Shown here: positions 8,310 to 16,793 of the stretch, one piece after another
Position numbering within the stretch: position 1 is the stretch's first letter
How the letters are laid out: each line of letters opens with the position of its first letter
Origin: REBR01 sp033721915
GTDB lineage: Bacteria > Pseudomonadota > Gammaproteobacteria > Pseudomonadales > Oleiphilaceae
Length of the DNA: 37,946 nucleotides
Direction of reading: 5' to 3'
Assembly: GCA_033721915.1 (NCBI GenBank)
Contig: JAWWAC010000028.1
Coordinates: 1 to 37,946, forward strand
Translations under genes and position numbers: made by a program
The notes under the pieces: generated by a model
The model's database searches: none
The model's input: the letters and a program-made list of their open reading frames with translations, nothing else
Told to the model about the DNA's origin: nothing

Positions 8310-10787
8310 CTACAGGGCCACGTTGGTCACCTGTATGATGGACTGCCTGAGCTCAGAGCTCAGCACCAGACGGGCTTCTTCCGCCATGGCATCCAGCCCC
8401 TGGCGGTACTCCAGGTGACCCTCCTCGTTGCAGGTGAGGATGCCGGTGCGCTGCAGGTTGCTGATGAAGTTGCGGAACAGGGTCTTGTCGAAAAACTCCG
8501 GTGCCGAGAGGCCAAACAGGATGGAGACCCGCTCCGCCAGCTGGCTGGACTGTTCCTCAAGCTGCTGTGGTGTGATCTGTCCGGAACCGTACTTGCGCAG
8601 TATGGCGATGCTCAGATAGAAGCGTTCCAGTGTCTGCAGAACGCTTTGTGAGAGCACTTTCAGGCGCACCGCATCGGCGGTGCCCGGCTCGGGACGCCGC
8701 ACCAGATTGCCGTCCTGGCGGAGCATGCCGTCCTCCACCAGATGGTCCACCCAGTCACTGATGACCTGATCCACTTCCTCACGGGGCCAGCGCAGGAACA
8801 GTTCGGAGCGGATATAGGGGTAGAGGGTGCCCGCCAGGAACACGATCCGTTCCCGCTCCAGGCTCTCGTTGTTCTGGAACAGGCTGGCCACCAGTGCTGG
8901 TATGGCAAACAGGTGCTGCACATTGTTGCGGTAATAGGTCATCAGCACCCGCTGGCTGCCTTCCAGCAGGATAATGTCTCCCAGCTTCTGTTTGCGGCGG
9001 CGGATAATGCCCATGCGCTCGTTGTAGTCAATCCAGTCACGGCCGCTGCCCTCGGGGAAGCTCATTCGATCGCTGTAGGGGTTCTTTTTCAGCAGGCCGG
9101 CAAAGTCCTCCATCAGCCGCTCCAGCAGGCTCTCGTCCATGGCCAGCCGCTCAGTGGCCAGCAGCACCGTGGCCAGCAGGTTGACCGGGTTGAGGGCGGC
9201 GGCGGAGTTGATGCCCGTGACGGTGCGGATGGCGAGATCGTCCACCACCTCAGGCAGCCACTCAGGGCGGTAATCCTCACCCAGATTCTGCTCTTTCCAG
9301 TCCGGCTGCCGGGCTTCCAGCACCCGGTCCAGGGGGATGGGCTCGCCAAAGTTCACCGCCACCTGGCCGAATGAGCGGCGCAGGTTCTTCAGGGAACCCA
9401 GCAGGCCGAAGACGCTCTCCTTGCGCTTCTTGCCACTCTGCAGCTCACCCATGTAGGAGCGCCCCTCCAGCACTTTCTCGTAGCCGAAATACACCGGCAC
9501 GAAGACAATGGGCTTTTTCGGGTCCCGCAGGTAGCTGCGCACTGTCATGGACAGCATGCCGGGGCGGGGCTGCAGTGTGCGCCCGGTGCGGCTGCGGCCG
9601 CCTTCCACGAAGTACTCCACAGAATAACCCCGTGAGAACATGACGTGCATGTATTCGTTGAAGACGCTGCTGTAGAGGGGGTTGTCCCGGAAGCTTCGGC
9701 GCATGAAAAAGGCCCCGCCACGTCGCAGAAAGGGGCCGATCAGTGGCATGTTGAGGTTGATGCCGGCGGCAATGTGAGGGGGCATCACGCCATTGGTGTA
9801 GAGCACATAGGAGAGCAGCATGTAATCGATATGGGAGCGGTGGCAGGGCACATACACCACGGCATTCTCCCGGGCCGCCTCCTGGGCGGTTTCCACATGG
9901 TTGACCCGGACACCGTCGTAGAGGCGGTTCCATACCCATCCCAGCAGAATCTCCAGGGTGCGGATGGTGGCCATGGAGAAGTTGGCGGCAATCTCATGGG
10001 CGTACTTGAGGGCTCTCTGGCGGGCCTTCTCCAGTGGGATCTGCTCGTGCTCGGCGGTGTCGGCAATGGCCTTGCGCACCGGCTGGCTGCGCACCAGTGA
10101 GTTGACCAGCGTGCGCCTGTGGGACAGGTCCGGCCCGATAATGGCCCGGCGCATGCGGCGGAAATGCATGCGCAGTATGCGGGCCAGCTTGCGCCTTGCC
10201 AGTTCTTCACTGCTGGATTCATGGATAATCTGCTGCAGTGACAGGGGTTTGCTGAACTGCACAAAGAGGTTGCGCCCATGGAGCAGTATGATCAGCAGTT
10301 TCTGCAGGCGCCCGGCCACGGACCAGCTGTCCGACAGCAGCAGTTTGAAGAAGGACTTTTCCTTGTCCGGCGCACGGCCCCAGTACACGGACACGGGCAC
10401 CACCTGGACATCCTGTGATGGGTCCTGGTGGGCCAGGTGCACCAGCTCCTTCAGCCGTGGTGTCAGTGCCGGTGTGTGGCGACGCCGCCAGAGCCGGCCC
10501 TGGCGCTGGTAAAGAAACAGAAAGGAGCGGCGCAAGCCGTTACTGACGGGCAGTGGTTTCTGTGACGAGGGCAGTCCGGCCTTGAGCACCTGCTGCTCCA
10601 GCACCAGACGGCTGGACAGTGAGCTGTACTGGAGCACGTAACAGACCGGCCTCTCCGGATCCAGCTCCAGCTTTTCCCGGTCGGCTCCCAGTACACGGCC
10701 ACGGACCCAGAGGAAAAGGAGTTTCCGCAGCAGGGTAAAAAACCAGGAGCTGAGCCCCCAGGAACTTCCGCTAGAGAAATGCGCCAT
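8310..10787 (-). CDS. plsB: Glycerol-3-phosphate 1-O-acyltransferase
   Basis: 825 residues (E. coli 807). This inner-membrane enzyme acylates sn-glycerol-3-phosphate at position 1 using acyl-ACP or acyl-CoA, the first step of phospholipid synthesis. Acyltransferase motifs in order: the HX4D box at H316-D321 in CHRSHIDY, GAFFMRRSF, the glycerol-3-phosphate-binding FVEGGRSRTGRT and VFVPVYFGYE. The N-terminal part and the long C-terminal region match PlsB rather than short PlsC. The frame is open to 11222, but the ATG at 10787 has GGAG five bases upstream and gives the expected length. Divergent from murI; see the palindrome at 10834-10847. Confidence 0.97.
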   Translation of the reverse strand: MAHFSSGSSWGLSSWFFTLLRKLLFLWVRGRVLGADREKLELDPERPVCYVLQYSSLSSRLVLEQQVLKAGLPSSQKPLPVSNGLRRSFLFLYQRQGRLWRRRHTPALTPRLKELVHLAHQDPSQDVQVVPVSVYWGRAPDKEKSFFKLLLSDSWSVAGRLQKLLIILLHGRNLFVQFSKPLSLQQIIHESSSEELARRKLARILRMHFRRMRRAIIGPDLSHRRTLVNSLVRSQPVRKAIADTAEHEQIPLEKARQRALKYAHEIAANFSMATIRTLEILLGWVWNRLYDGVRVNHVETAQEAARENAVVYVPCHRSHIDYMLLSYVLYTNGVMPPHIAAGINLNMPLIGPFLRRGGAFFMRRSFRDNPLYSSVFNEYMHVMFSRGYSVEYFVEGGRSRTGRTLQPRPGMLSMTVRSYLRDPKKPIVFVPVYFGYEKVLEGRSYMGELQSGKKRKESVFGLLGSLKNLRRSFGQVAVNFGEPIPLDRVLEARQPDWKEQNLGEDYRPEWLPEVVDDLAIRTVTGINSAAALNPVNLLATVLLATERLAMDESLLERLMEDFAGLLKKNPYSDRMSFPEGSGRDWIDYNERMGIIRRRKQKLGDIILLEGSQRVLMTYYRNNVQHLFAIPALVASLFQNNESLERERIVFLAGTLYPYIRSELFLRWPREEVDQVISDWVDHLVEDGMLRQDGNLVRRPEPGTADAVRLKVLSQSVLQTLERFYLSIAILRKYGSGQITPQQLEEQSSQLAERVSILFGLSAPEFFDKTLFRNFISNLQRTGILTCNEEGHLEYRQGLDAMAEEARLVLSSELRQSIIQVTNVAL

Positions 10788-10833
10788 TGGATCTCCACAA
10801 CCAGTTGCCTTACGGGGGAAAAAAACAGTGTCG

Positions 10834-10847
10834 CCAAGTTTACTTGG
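10834..10847. promoter_or_regulatory. Palindrome over the predicted plsB -10 (plsB-murI divergent region)
   Basis: CCAAGT-TT-ACTTGG is a perfect 6+2+6 inverted repeat. On the minus strand it contains TAAACT (10842-10837), 17 bases downstream of TTTGCT, a plausible plsB promoter, so a protein bound here should block plsB transcription. No regulator is identified. Confidence 0.42.
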
Positions 10848-10945
10848 TCCCCGGTTGATAGCAAAGCCTGACCCGTCGTGGCGTTGCACCCCGGCGGGAA
10901 AGGGGGCACCATAAGCGGGCCTTAAACCGAGGACGAGCCACTGAC

Positions 10946-11755
10946 ATGAGCATCCGGGCGCCCCGCATACTGGTCTTCGACTCCGGTGTCGGCGGTCTGA
11001 GCATTGCCGCCGCCATCCGCCAGAAACTGCCACAGGCCAGCCTGCTGTATCTGGCGGACAATGCCTGTTTCCCCTATGGCGACCAGCCCGATGAGCAGGT
11101 GATCGCCCGCTCTGTTCAGCTGATACCGGCGCTGCTGGCGCAACAGTCCGCGGACATGGTGGTGATTGGCTGCAATACCGCCAGTACGCTGGCGCTGCCT
11201 GCCCTGAGGGAAGCCCTGTCATTGCCGGTGGTGGGCGTGGTGCCCGCCATCAAGCCGGCGGCGGCACTGAGCCGCAATCGCCGTCTGGGGCTGCTGGCCA
11301 CACCGGCCACGGTGCGCAGACCCTACCTGGACGCCCTGGTGGCGGAATTTGCCGCGGATTGTGATCTGATCCGGGTCGGCAGCTCCGAGCTGGTGCAACT
11401 GGCGGAAGCCAGCCTGTCCTGCCCGGAGCCGGACCGGGCCGTACTGGCCGCCATCACGGCCCCTTTCGCCCGCGCCGGTGTGGATACGGTGGTGCTGGGC
11501 TGCACCCATTTCCCGCTGATTCGCCAGGCCCTGGCAGGGACACTGGCCCCGGAGGTGCAGTGGGTGGACTCCGGTGAGGCCATTGCCCGGCGGATTGTCA
11601 GCCTGATGGCCATGGCCACTGATCCGGCTGAGGCCCCGACAGGTACCCCGGGGGACCGGCTGTACTTTACCGCCGCGGTTCCCCCCGGGCTGGAGGCCTG
11701 GCTGTCACGGGAGTCAGTCCGGGAGGCTGCTGTGGTGGGTGACTGGCGTGTCTGA
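10946..11755 (+). CDS. murI: Glutamate racemase
   Basis: 269 residues. It interconverts L- and D-glutamate for peptidoglycan. The two catalytic cysteines are in GCNTAS (C76) and GCTHFPL (C186). The N-terminal VFDSGVGGLS and YLADNACFPYG are the substrate-site motifs; the acidic partner near the start (D in FDSGVGG) is present. The ATG at 10946 is the first in frame and lies about 10 bases after GAGGACGAG. Divergent from plsB by 158 bases. Its last 42 bases overlap the tail of the convergent methyltransferase gene. Confidence 0.97.
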   Translation: MSIRAPRILVFDSGVGGLSIAAAIRQKLPQASLLYLADNACFPYGDQPDEQVIARSVQLIPALLAQQSADMVVIGCNTASTLALPALREALSLPVVGVVPAIKPAAALSRNRRLGLLATPATVRRPYLDALVAEFAADCDLIRVGSSELVQLAEASLSCPEPDRAVLAAITAPFARAGVDTVVLGCTHFPLIRQALAGTLAPEVQWVDSGEAIARRIVSLMAMATDPAEAPTGTPGDRLYFTAAVPPGLEAWLSRESVREAAVVGDWRV

Positions 11756-12601
11756 GTAGCCCCTGTTGGGCTTGCCGGCTGTTGTGGGAGAGGGCTCGTT
11801 ACCACGGCAGGGGGCAGCGCCCGGGGCCGGCGACAGGCCGGGCCTGAACGCCGGCGTGGGGCCCGGGTGGCGGTTCTCGGTCGCCCCCTGTTCAACCGCC
11901 TCCTCTGCGGCATCCACCTCGGTCAGTGGTGGCGGATCGCTGTCACCGGGTCCGGGCTTTCGGGCCAGAATCGACCAGAAGCAGTTTATCCCCAGCAGCC
12001 GGAAATGGCGTTTCTCATCCACTCTCAGCCCCATGCGTGCCATCTGGCGGGGGTAATTGTAGATGGGGTGGAGTGCGTTGTTGGCGAGCAGCCAGAACAC
12101 CAGTGCCGCCAGCATCCAGTAGCCGCGCTTGAAGGCGCGGGCCAGCGGGTTGCCGGAGGGGTAGCTGAAATCCCCCACCACAATGCGCCCTCCCGGGCGG
12201 CTCATGGCCACCAGGTGGCGGAATATGTGCTCCATGGTGGGGCGGTCGAACACATTGAGAAAAAAGTTGGCGATGACCATGTCGTAGCGACCCTGGTGGT
12301 TCACCTCCAGGATGTCCCCATGGTGGGTGTGGATGTCCAGCCCCGGGGCCTTTCTGGCCAGTGTGCGCCGGAACTGGGCCAGCATGGTGGCAGACAGGTC
12401 CACCACGGTCACCTGTGCCCCCAGGCGGGCGGCGGCAATGGCATCGTGGCCATGGCCCACACCCGCCACCAGAATGCGGTCTCCTGGGCGGATATGGCGG
12501 GGACACAGCATGGCGTTCTTGCAGTGGTGGATGTTGCGACCGCTGTAGATACAGCTCAGCAGTTCGTACACAGGTCCGATCAGACGGTACTTGTCATGCA
12601 T
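11714..12601 (-). CDS. Class I SAM-dependent methyltransferase with disordered C-terminal tail
   Basis: 295 residues. A Rossmann methyltransferase core (about 1-215) has motif I LVAGVGHGHDAIAAARLGA (the usual GxGxG is GVGHG), the acidic VVDLSATML, DMVIANFFLNVFD and PGGRIVVGDF. It resembles UbiE/COQ5-type small-molecule methyltransferases in layout, but the substrate is unknown. A hydrophobic stretch (about 160-180, WMLAALVFWLLA) suggests membrane contact. Residues from about 217 on are Pro/Gly/Ala-rich and probably disordered, and their coding overlaps the murI 3' end by 42 bases. The core is secure; the tail may be a poorly constrained extension. Confidence 0.8.
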   Translation of the reverse strand: MHDKYRLIGPVYELLSCIYSGRNIHHCKNAMLCPRHIRPGDRILVAGVGHGHDAIAAARLGAQVTVVDLSATMLAQFRRTLARKAPGLDIHTHHGDILEVNHQGRYDMVIANFFLNVFDRPTMEHIFRHLVAMSRPGGRIVVGDFSYPSGNPLARAFKRGYWMLAALVFWLLANNALHPIYNYPRQMARMGLRVDEKRHFRLLGINCFWSILARKPGPGDSDPPPLTEVDAAEEAVEQGATENRHPGPTPAFRPGLSPAPGAAPCRGNEPSPTTAGKPNRGYSDTPVTHHSSLPD

Positions 12602-12766
12602 GGGGATGGCTCGGCTGCTAATGAATCATGCAGCCATGGTAGGGAAGTGCCGACAGTGACTCTGTGCCGCAAACCGCATTTTTGCCCGCTGGCCGGCTGT
12701 GGCCGTGTTCCGGCTGGCAGGGGGTCGTCCTGCTGAGCCACCGGGAGCAGGCCAGACGGAGTCGTT

Positions 12767-14926
12767 CTAGATGGCGGCCTGCTTTCTGAACCACACCTGG
12801 TTGCTGGCCATGACCCGGGCAATGGGCTGCGCCGCGCCATAGAAGAACCCCTGTACCTGGTTGCAGCCAAGGTCTCTCAGGTAATGCAGCTGGGCCTGGG
12901 TTTCCACCCCTTCCGCCACGATATCCAGCTGCAGCCCCTGGGCCATGGCGATGATGGCATTGACGATGCAGGCACCCTGATCCCGGTGGCGGATGGCGCG
13001 AACAAAGGACTGGTCCACCTTGAGGGTCTGAATAGGTAAGCGGTGCAGGTAACTCAGTGAGGAGTAGCCGGTGCCGAAATCGTCGATGGCCACACGCACA
13101 CCGTGGCTGGCCAGCTGGTCGAGCTTTCGGCTGATCTGGTCCAGATCGCTGATAATGATGTTTTCCGTCAGCTCAATTTCAAGCAGCTGTGGCGGAAATC
13201 CGTTGCGTCGCAGCTGTGCCATGAGCCGTTCCACAAACTTCGGGTGCTCCACCTGCATGGGGGAGAAGTTCACCGACAGGCGCAGTGGCTGCTGGGTGTG
13301 GTTGAGCCATGGGCGCACTTCGCGACAGGCCTGGTCCAGAACCCATTCGCTGAGATCGCCGATCAGACGGGTTTCCTCCGCCAGTGGCAGGAAGTCGGCC
13401 GGATACAGCAGGCCCCGCTCCGGGTGCTGCCAGCGCACCAGGGCTTCAACGCCACGCAGCCGGCCGCTGAGGGTGCAGACCTGCGGCTGGTAGTGGACTC
13501 TCAGCTCGTCATTGCTCAGTGCCCGGCGCAGGTCCCTCTCCAGGCTCAGACGGTGCGTGGTGTCCACGCTCATGGTGTCGCTGTAGAACTGGTAACCGTC
13601 CTTGCCACGGCCCTTGACGTGGTACATGGCAATGTCCGCACGCTGGATCAGCTGATCCATCTGCAGGCCCGCCTCCGGGAAGATGGAGATGCCGATGCTC
13701 ACACCCACAAAGGCCTCGTGCTCACCCAGCTGGAAGGGGGCCTTGAGGGCCTCGATCAGCTTCAGGGCAATCACCCGGGCGTCCTCGGGGCCCTTGATGG
13801 AAGGCAGCAGCAGGGTGAACTCATCACCGCCAAAGCGCGACAGTGTGTCCCCCTGGCGCAGGCAGGCCTCAAGGCGTCGGGTGACCGCCTGCAGCAGTCG
13901 GTCGCCCATGGCATGGCCCAGCGTGTCGTTAATGACCTTGAAGCGGTCCAGGTCCAGAAACATCACCGCCAGCTTCTGGTCGTTACGCTGGGCCTGTGTG
14001 ATGGCCAGGCTGAGACGGTCCTTGAACAGGGCCCGGTTGGGCAGTCGTGTCAGCAGATCGTGATAGGCCTGGAAGTTGATAAAGGCTTCCGCCTCCTTGC
14101 GCTCGGTAATGTCCCGGGCCGTGCCGTAGATCTGGTGCTGACTGTCGCTCTCCTCGATGGGGAGCCCCATGGGGCCGGCATCCAGCGGGAAGGTGGTGAT
14201 TTCGAAGTGGCGGTTGCCCCGGCTGGCGCCCCGGGTCTTGAGCTTGAGTTCGATGGTGCGGGGGCTGTCGGCGGCCATGTTCGGGTCACTGAAGGCCCAG
14301 TCCGCCCTGGCCCGCTCGGATTTGTCCACCAGCTCCTGGTAGTGACGCCCCACCAGCTCGCCGGTGCCATAGCCGAGCAGCTCCTCGATCTGGCTGTTCA
14401 GGAAGCAGAAGCGGCCGTGACGGTCGAGAATGAAGACAATGTCCGGGGAGCTGTTGACGATGTAGCGATGCAGCTCTTCGGACTGGCGCAGCCGGTTCTG
14501 CATGTCCTGGTGGCTGCGCATCAGGTGCTGTGCCTCCAGAGCGCTGTCAATGGTGGCGATCAGCTCTTCGCCGTCATAGGGTTTGCGGATGTAGTCGAAG
14601 GCGCCACGACGCAGTGCCCGGCTGACGGCGGAAAAGCTGGTCTCACCACTGACCACCACCACCGCCGCCGTGATGTTGTTGCGGGCCATGAAATCCATGA
14701 CGTCATAGCCGTTCACGCCCGGCATGTGCAGGTCCAGCAGCACCAGGTCGTACTCATTGCCGGCCAGCCGGTGACAGGCGGCTTCACCGCCACCGGCGGC
14801 ATCGGCGGTAAAATTGTGGGCGGCCAGCAGCTCACTCAGACTTTCCAGCAGGCGCGGTTCGTCATCCACCACCAGGATGCGGCGATCCCGTCGTGTTAAC
14901 GGCAAGCTTGTGGCTGAGTCATTCAT
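12767..14926 (-). CDS. Response regulator with REC, PAS, GGDEF and EAL domains
   Basis: 719 residues. REC domain (about 16-130): acidic pair D21/D22, phospho-acceptor D65 in LLDLHMPG, S93 and K115. PAS domain (about 145-255) begins HRYIVNSSPDIVFILDRHGR, followed by GTARDITERKEAEAF. GGDEF domain (about 280-440): intact GGDEF at 366-370, preceded at the correct distance by an RxxD inhibitory site RQGD (357-360). EAL domain (about 460-710): EAL 494-496, VNFSP, LTENII, IDDFGTGYSSL, LKVDQSF and AEGVE, all catalytic positions kept. Both synthesis and hydrolysis of c-di-GMP look possible, with phosphorylation by the upstream kinase as switch. It starts 28 bases after that kinase's stop. Confidence 0.95.
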   Translation of the reverse strand: MNDSATSLPLTRRDRRILVVDDEPRLLESLSELLAAHNFTADAAGGGEAACHRLAGNEYDLVLLDLHMPGVNGYDVMDFMARNNITAAVVVVSGETSFSAVSRALRRGAFDYIRKPYDGEELIATIDSALEAQHLMRSHQDMQNRLRQSEELHRYIVNSSPDIVFILDRHGRFCFLNSQIEELLGYGTGELVGRHYQELVDKSERARADWAFSDPNMAADSPRTIELKLKTRGASRGNRHFEITTFPLDAGPMGLPIEESDSQHQIYGTARDITERKEAEAFINFQAYHDLLTRLPNRALFKDRLSLAITQAQRNDQKLAVMFLDLDRFKVINDTLGHAMGDRLLQAVTRRLEACLRQGDTLSRFGGDEFTLLLPSIKGPEDARVIALKLIEALKAPFQLGEHEAFVGVSIGISIFPEAGLQMDQLIQRADIAMYHVKGRGKDGYQFYSDTMSVDTTHRLSLERDLRRALSNDELRVHYQPQVCTLSGRLRGVEALVRWQHPERGLLYPADFLPLAEETRLIGDLSEWVLDQACREVRPWLNHTQQPLRLSVNFSPMQVEHPKFVERLMAQLRRNGFPPQLLEIELTENIIISDLDQISRKLDQLASHGVRVAIDDFGTGYSSLSYLHRLPIQTLKVDQSFVRAIRHRDQGACIVNAIIAMAQGLQLDIVAEGVETQAQLHYLRDLGCNQVQGFFYGAAQPIARVMASNQVWFRKQAAI

Positions 14927-14954
14927 AACGGCAGCACTTCTTTTGTGAGTCGAG

Positions 14955-16508
14955 TTATTGTTCTTGTTCGGACAGGGGAATCAGCAGCCGGAAAGCCGTG
15001 CCCTGTGGGCTGCTGTGACAGCTGATGATCCCCTGCAGCTGATCCATCAGCTGTTTGACGATGCTCAGACCCAGTCCGCGACCGGGCGTTACTGTGCCTT
15101 TCTGGTGGCCGGCCAGTGGCTGGAAGAGCCGGGCACTGACCGCCGCCGGCAGTCCTGGCCCGTCGTCCACCAGGCTCAGCTCGGCCCACTGACGCCCGGA
15201 CTGCCACAGTGGCGCGCAGAGAACAATCCTGAGAGTGCCGCCCTGGCCCATGGCGTCGGCACTGTTGCGAATCAGGTTCAGAAGAATCTGGCGCAATGCC
15301 CCGATGGTGGCCTGCACCCGGACAGGCGACTCCGGCAATGACAGTGTGAGTGTCTGGCCATTGGGCTGAAACAGGCTCTCTTCCAGAATGCCGGCCAGTG
15401 CACGGATTTCACCATCCAGTGCCACCGGCCCGGGCGTCGCCTCGTAATGCTCGGGATCACGGGCCTGCATCAACAGCCCCGCAGCCCGGTCCAGCTCCTG
15501 CTGCAGTGTTTCGTAGCGTTCCTTCAGGGCCGGGTCCGAGGCGGCCTTGCCCCCCAGCACCGTGATGTAATTGCGGATAATGGCCAGTGGATTGCCAATT
15601 TCATGAAGCAGCGCCTGCACCCGTTGCGGGGTCTGCTGCGGTTCACCAGTGTCATTGGGTGAGGCGTAGGCCGGGTCGGCCACGGACAGGGCCTGGCGCA
15701 GCTGCCGGGTCAGTTGCCGTTGGGGCGGCGTGAGATCCACGTCCCCTTTCAGGGGGATGCCCAATGAGTCCGCCACCCGTGACAGCTCCTGACTGATATG
15801 ACGGCAGACTTCGGCGGTCAGCGCCGGGGTCAGACCGAACAGGGCTTCCGCCTGCTCAAGGGCCTGCTCCTGCTGCAGTGACAGGGCACGGGCCAGTGAA
15901 ACCACCTGGCTGAGCTGTGGGCTGTCGAGCAGTTCCGTGGGTGCGTGGCGACACTGGGCAATGGCTTCCACAATGGGTGGGTCAAGCTGCCAGTGACTGG
16001 CCAGGCGGGCGCTGAGTTCGTCGCTCTGCGGGGGGGCGCCCCGTGGCTGCGGGGCATCGGCATTCTGGTGTTGGGCCAGCTGGATCAGGTCTCCGATGTT
16101 GTGCAGCAGCCCCGCCAGAAAAGCATCCTCCGCCGCCGGGTAACCGGTCAGGCTGGCCAGTGAGCGGCCCAGAAGGGCGCAGGCCAGTGCGTCCCGCCAG
16201 GTATCCCGCAACTGCTGCTGCTGTTCGGCGCCCAAAGTGTGGAGGTACTGCTGCAATGCCACGGTCAGCGCCATGGAGCGGAGCCGTTCTGTGCCCAGAC
16301 GCAGCAGGGCTTCCGACAGCTTGCTGACCGGACGGTGACCGTGGAAAAAGCAGGAATTGGCCAGTGCAAGAACCCGCGCGCTGAGTCCGGCATCCTGACT
16401 GATCAGTTGCCCCAGCTGGTTGTAATCCGCCTGGGCCTGGCAGGCTTCCAACAGCTGCTGGACCACCTGGGGCAGGCTTGGCAAATCAGACTCGGCAGAT
16501 GCAAGCAT
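14955..16508 (-). CDS. HDOD domain - histidine kinase hybrid
   Basis: 517 residues, soluble. N-terminal HDOD domain (about 8-210, starting LPSLPQVVQQLLE, with LSARVLALANSCFF and LLHNIGDLIQLA). C-terminal histidine kinase: H-box LLHEIGNPLAIIRNY with H302, N-box LLNLIRNSADAMGQGG, G1 VDDGPGLP, F-box LFQPL and G2 GRGLGLSIVKQLM. All ATP-site motifs are intact. HDOD domains are signalling modules related to HD hydrolases; here it replaces a membrane sensor. The cognate regulator is the next gene, 28 bases on. The ATG at 16508 follows a strong predicted promoter. I read kinase and regulator as one c-di-GMP two-component system; the signal is unknown. Confidence 0.93.
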   Translation of the reverse strand: MLASAESDLPSLPQVVQQLLEACQAQADYNQLGQLISQDAGLSARVLALANSCFFHGHRPVSKLSEALLRLGTERLRSMALTVALQQYLHTLGAEQQQQLRDTWRDALACALLGRSLASLTGYPAAEDAFLAGLLHNIGDLIQLAQHQNADAPQPRGAPPQSDELSARLASHWQLDPPIVEAIAQCRHAPTELLDSPQLSQVVSLARALSLQQEQALEQAEALFGLTPALTAEVCRHISQELSRVADSLGIPLKGDVDLTPPQRQLTRQLRQALSVADPAYASPNDTGEPQQTPQRVQALLHEIGNPLAIIRNYITVLGGKAASDPALKERYETLQQELDRAAGLLMQARDPEHYEATPGPVALDGEIRALAGILEESLFQPNGQTLTLSLPESPVRVQATIGALRQILLNLIRNSADAMGQGGTLRIVLCAPLWQSGRQWAELSLVDDGPGLPAAVSARLFQPLAGHQKGTVTPGRGLGLSIVKQLMDQLQGIISCHSSPQGTAFRLLIPLSEQEQ

Positions 16509-16793
16509 GGCGCTTTGGACTCGGTTAGGCGTATGCCGTGTAAAGTGACATTAAGTTCATTTTTGTAACATTCCAGAAGCTTAGTCAATAATTGCGAAAA
16601 ATTAAACACTTGTTGGCTCAATTTGACAAACCTTTCAAGAACCGTCGCTAAGACAAACCGGGTGAAAGCCGTCAGTGACTGATTTTTCCGGCCTTTCTGC
16701 TGTTACTCAGAAAAACCATTGGTTACAATGTGACCGATTCGAAAGGCCCCATGAGCCTCTTTTCATCACACCAATAATGACAAGACCGACCCC
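16509..16793. other. AT-rich divergent intergenic region
   Basis: 285 bases, clearly more AT-rich than its surroundings, between the kinase operon (leftward) and the MinD-like gene (rightward). It holds the leftward promoter at 16601-16629, a rightward -10-like TACAAT at 16724-16729 without a clear -35, and two very short chained open frames just before the MinD-like start (see findings). No RNA gene or repeat was recognised. Confidence 0.6.
16601..16629 (-). promoter_or_regulatory. Promoter of the HDOD-kinase/response-regulator operon
   Basis: On the minus strand TTGTCA (16629-16624), a 17-base spacer and TTTAAT (16606-16601) form a near-consensus sigma-70 promoter in an AT-rich region. The predicted transcript would have a leader of about 85 bases. 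Confidence 0.6.

Noticed and set aside
11867..12736. Plus-strand open frame opposite the methyltransferase
   Set aside because: The minus-strand reading has clear SAM-binding motifs; the plus frame has none.
13103..14899. Open frame of nearly 600 codons on the plus strand
   Set aside because: It is antisense to the REC-PAS-GGDEF-EAL gene, whose domains are intact. The antisense product is Gln/Val/Gly/His-rich with no recognisable domain, as expected for the complement of GC-rich coding sequence.
16403..16621. Small minus-strand open frame across the kinase start and its leader
   Set aside because: It overlaps the kinase N-terminus in another frame and runs into the predicted -10; no similarity seen.
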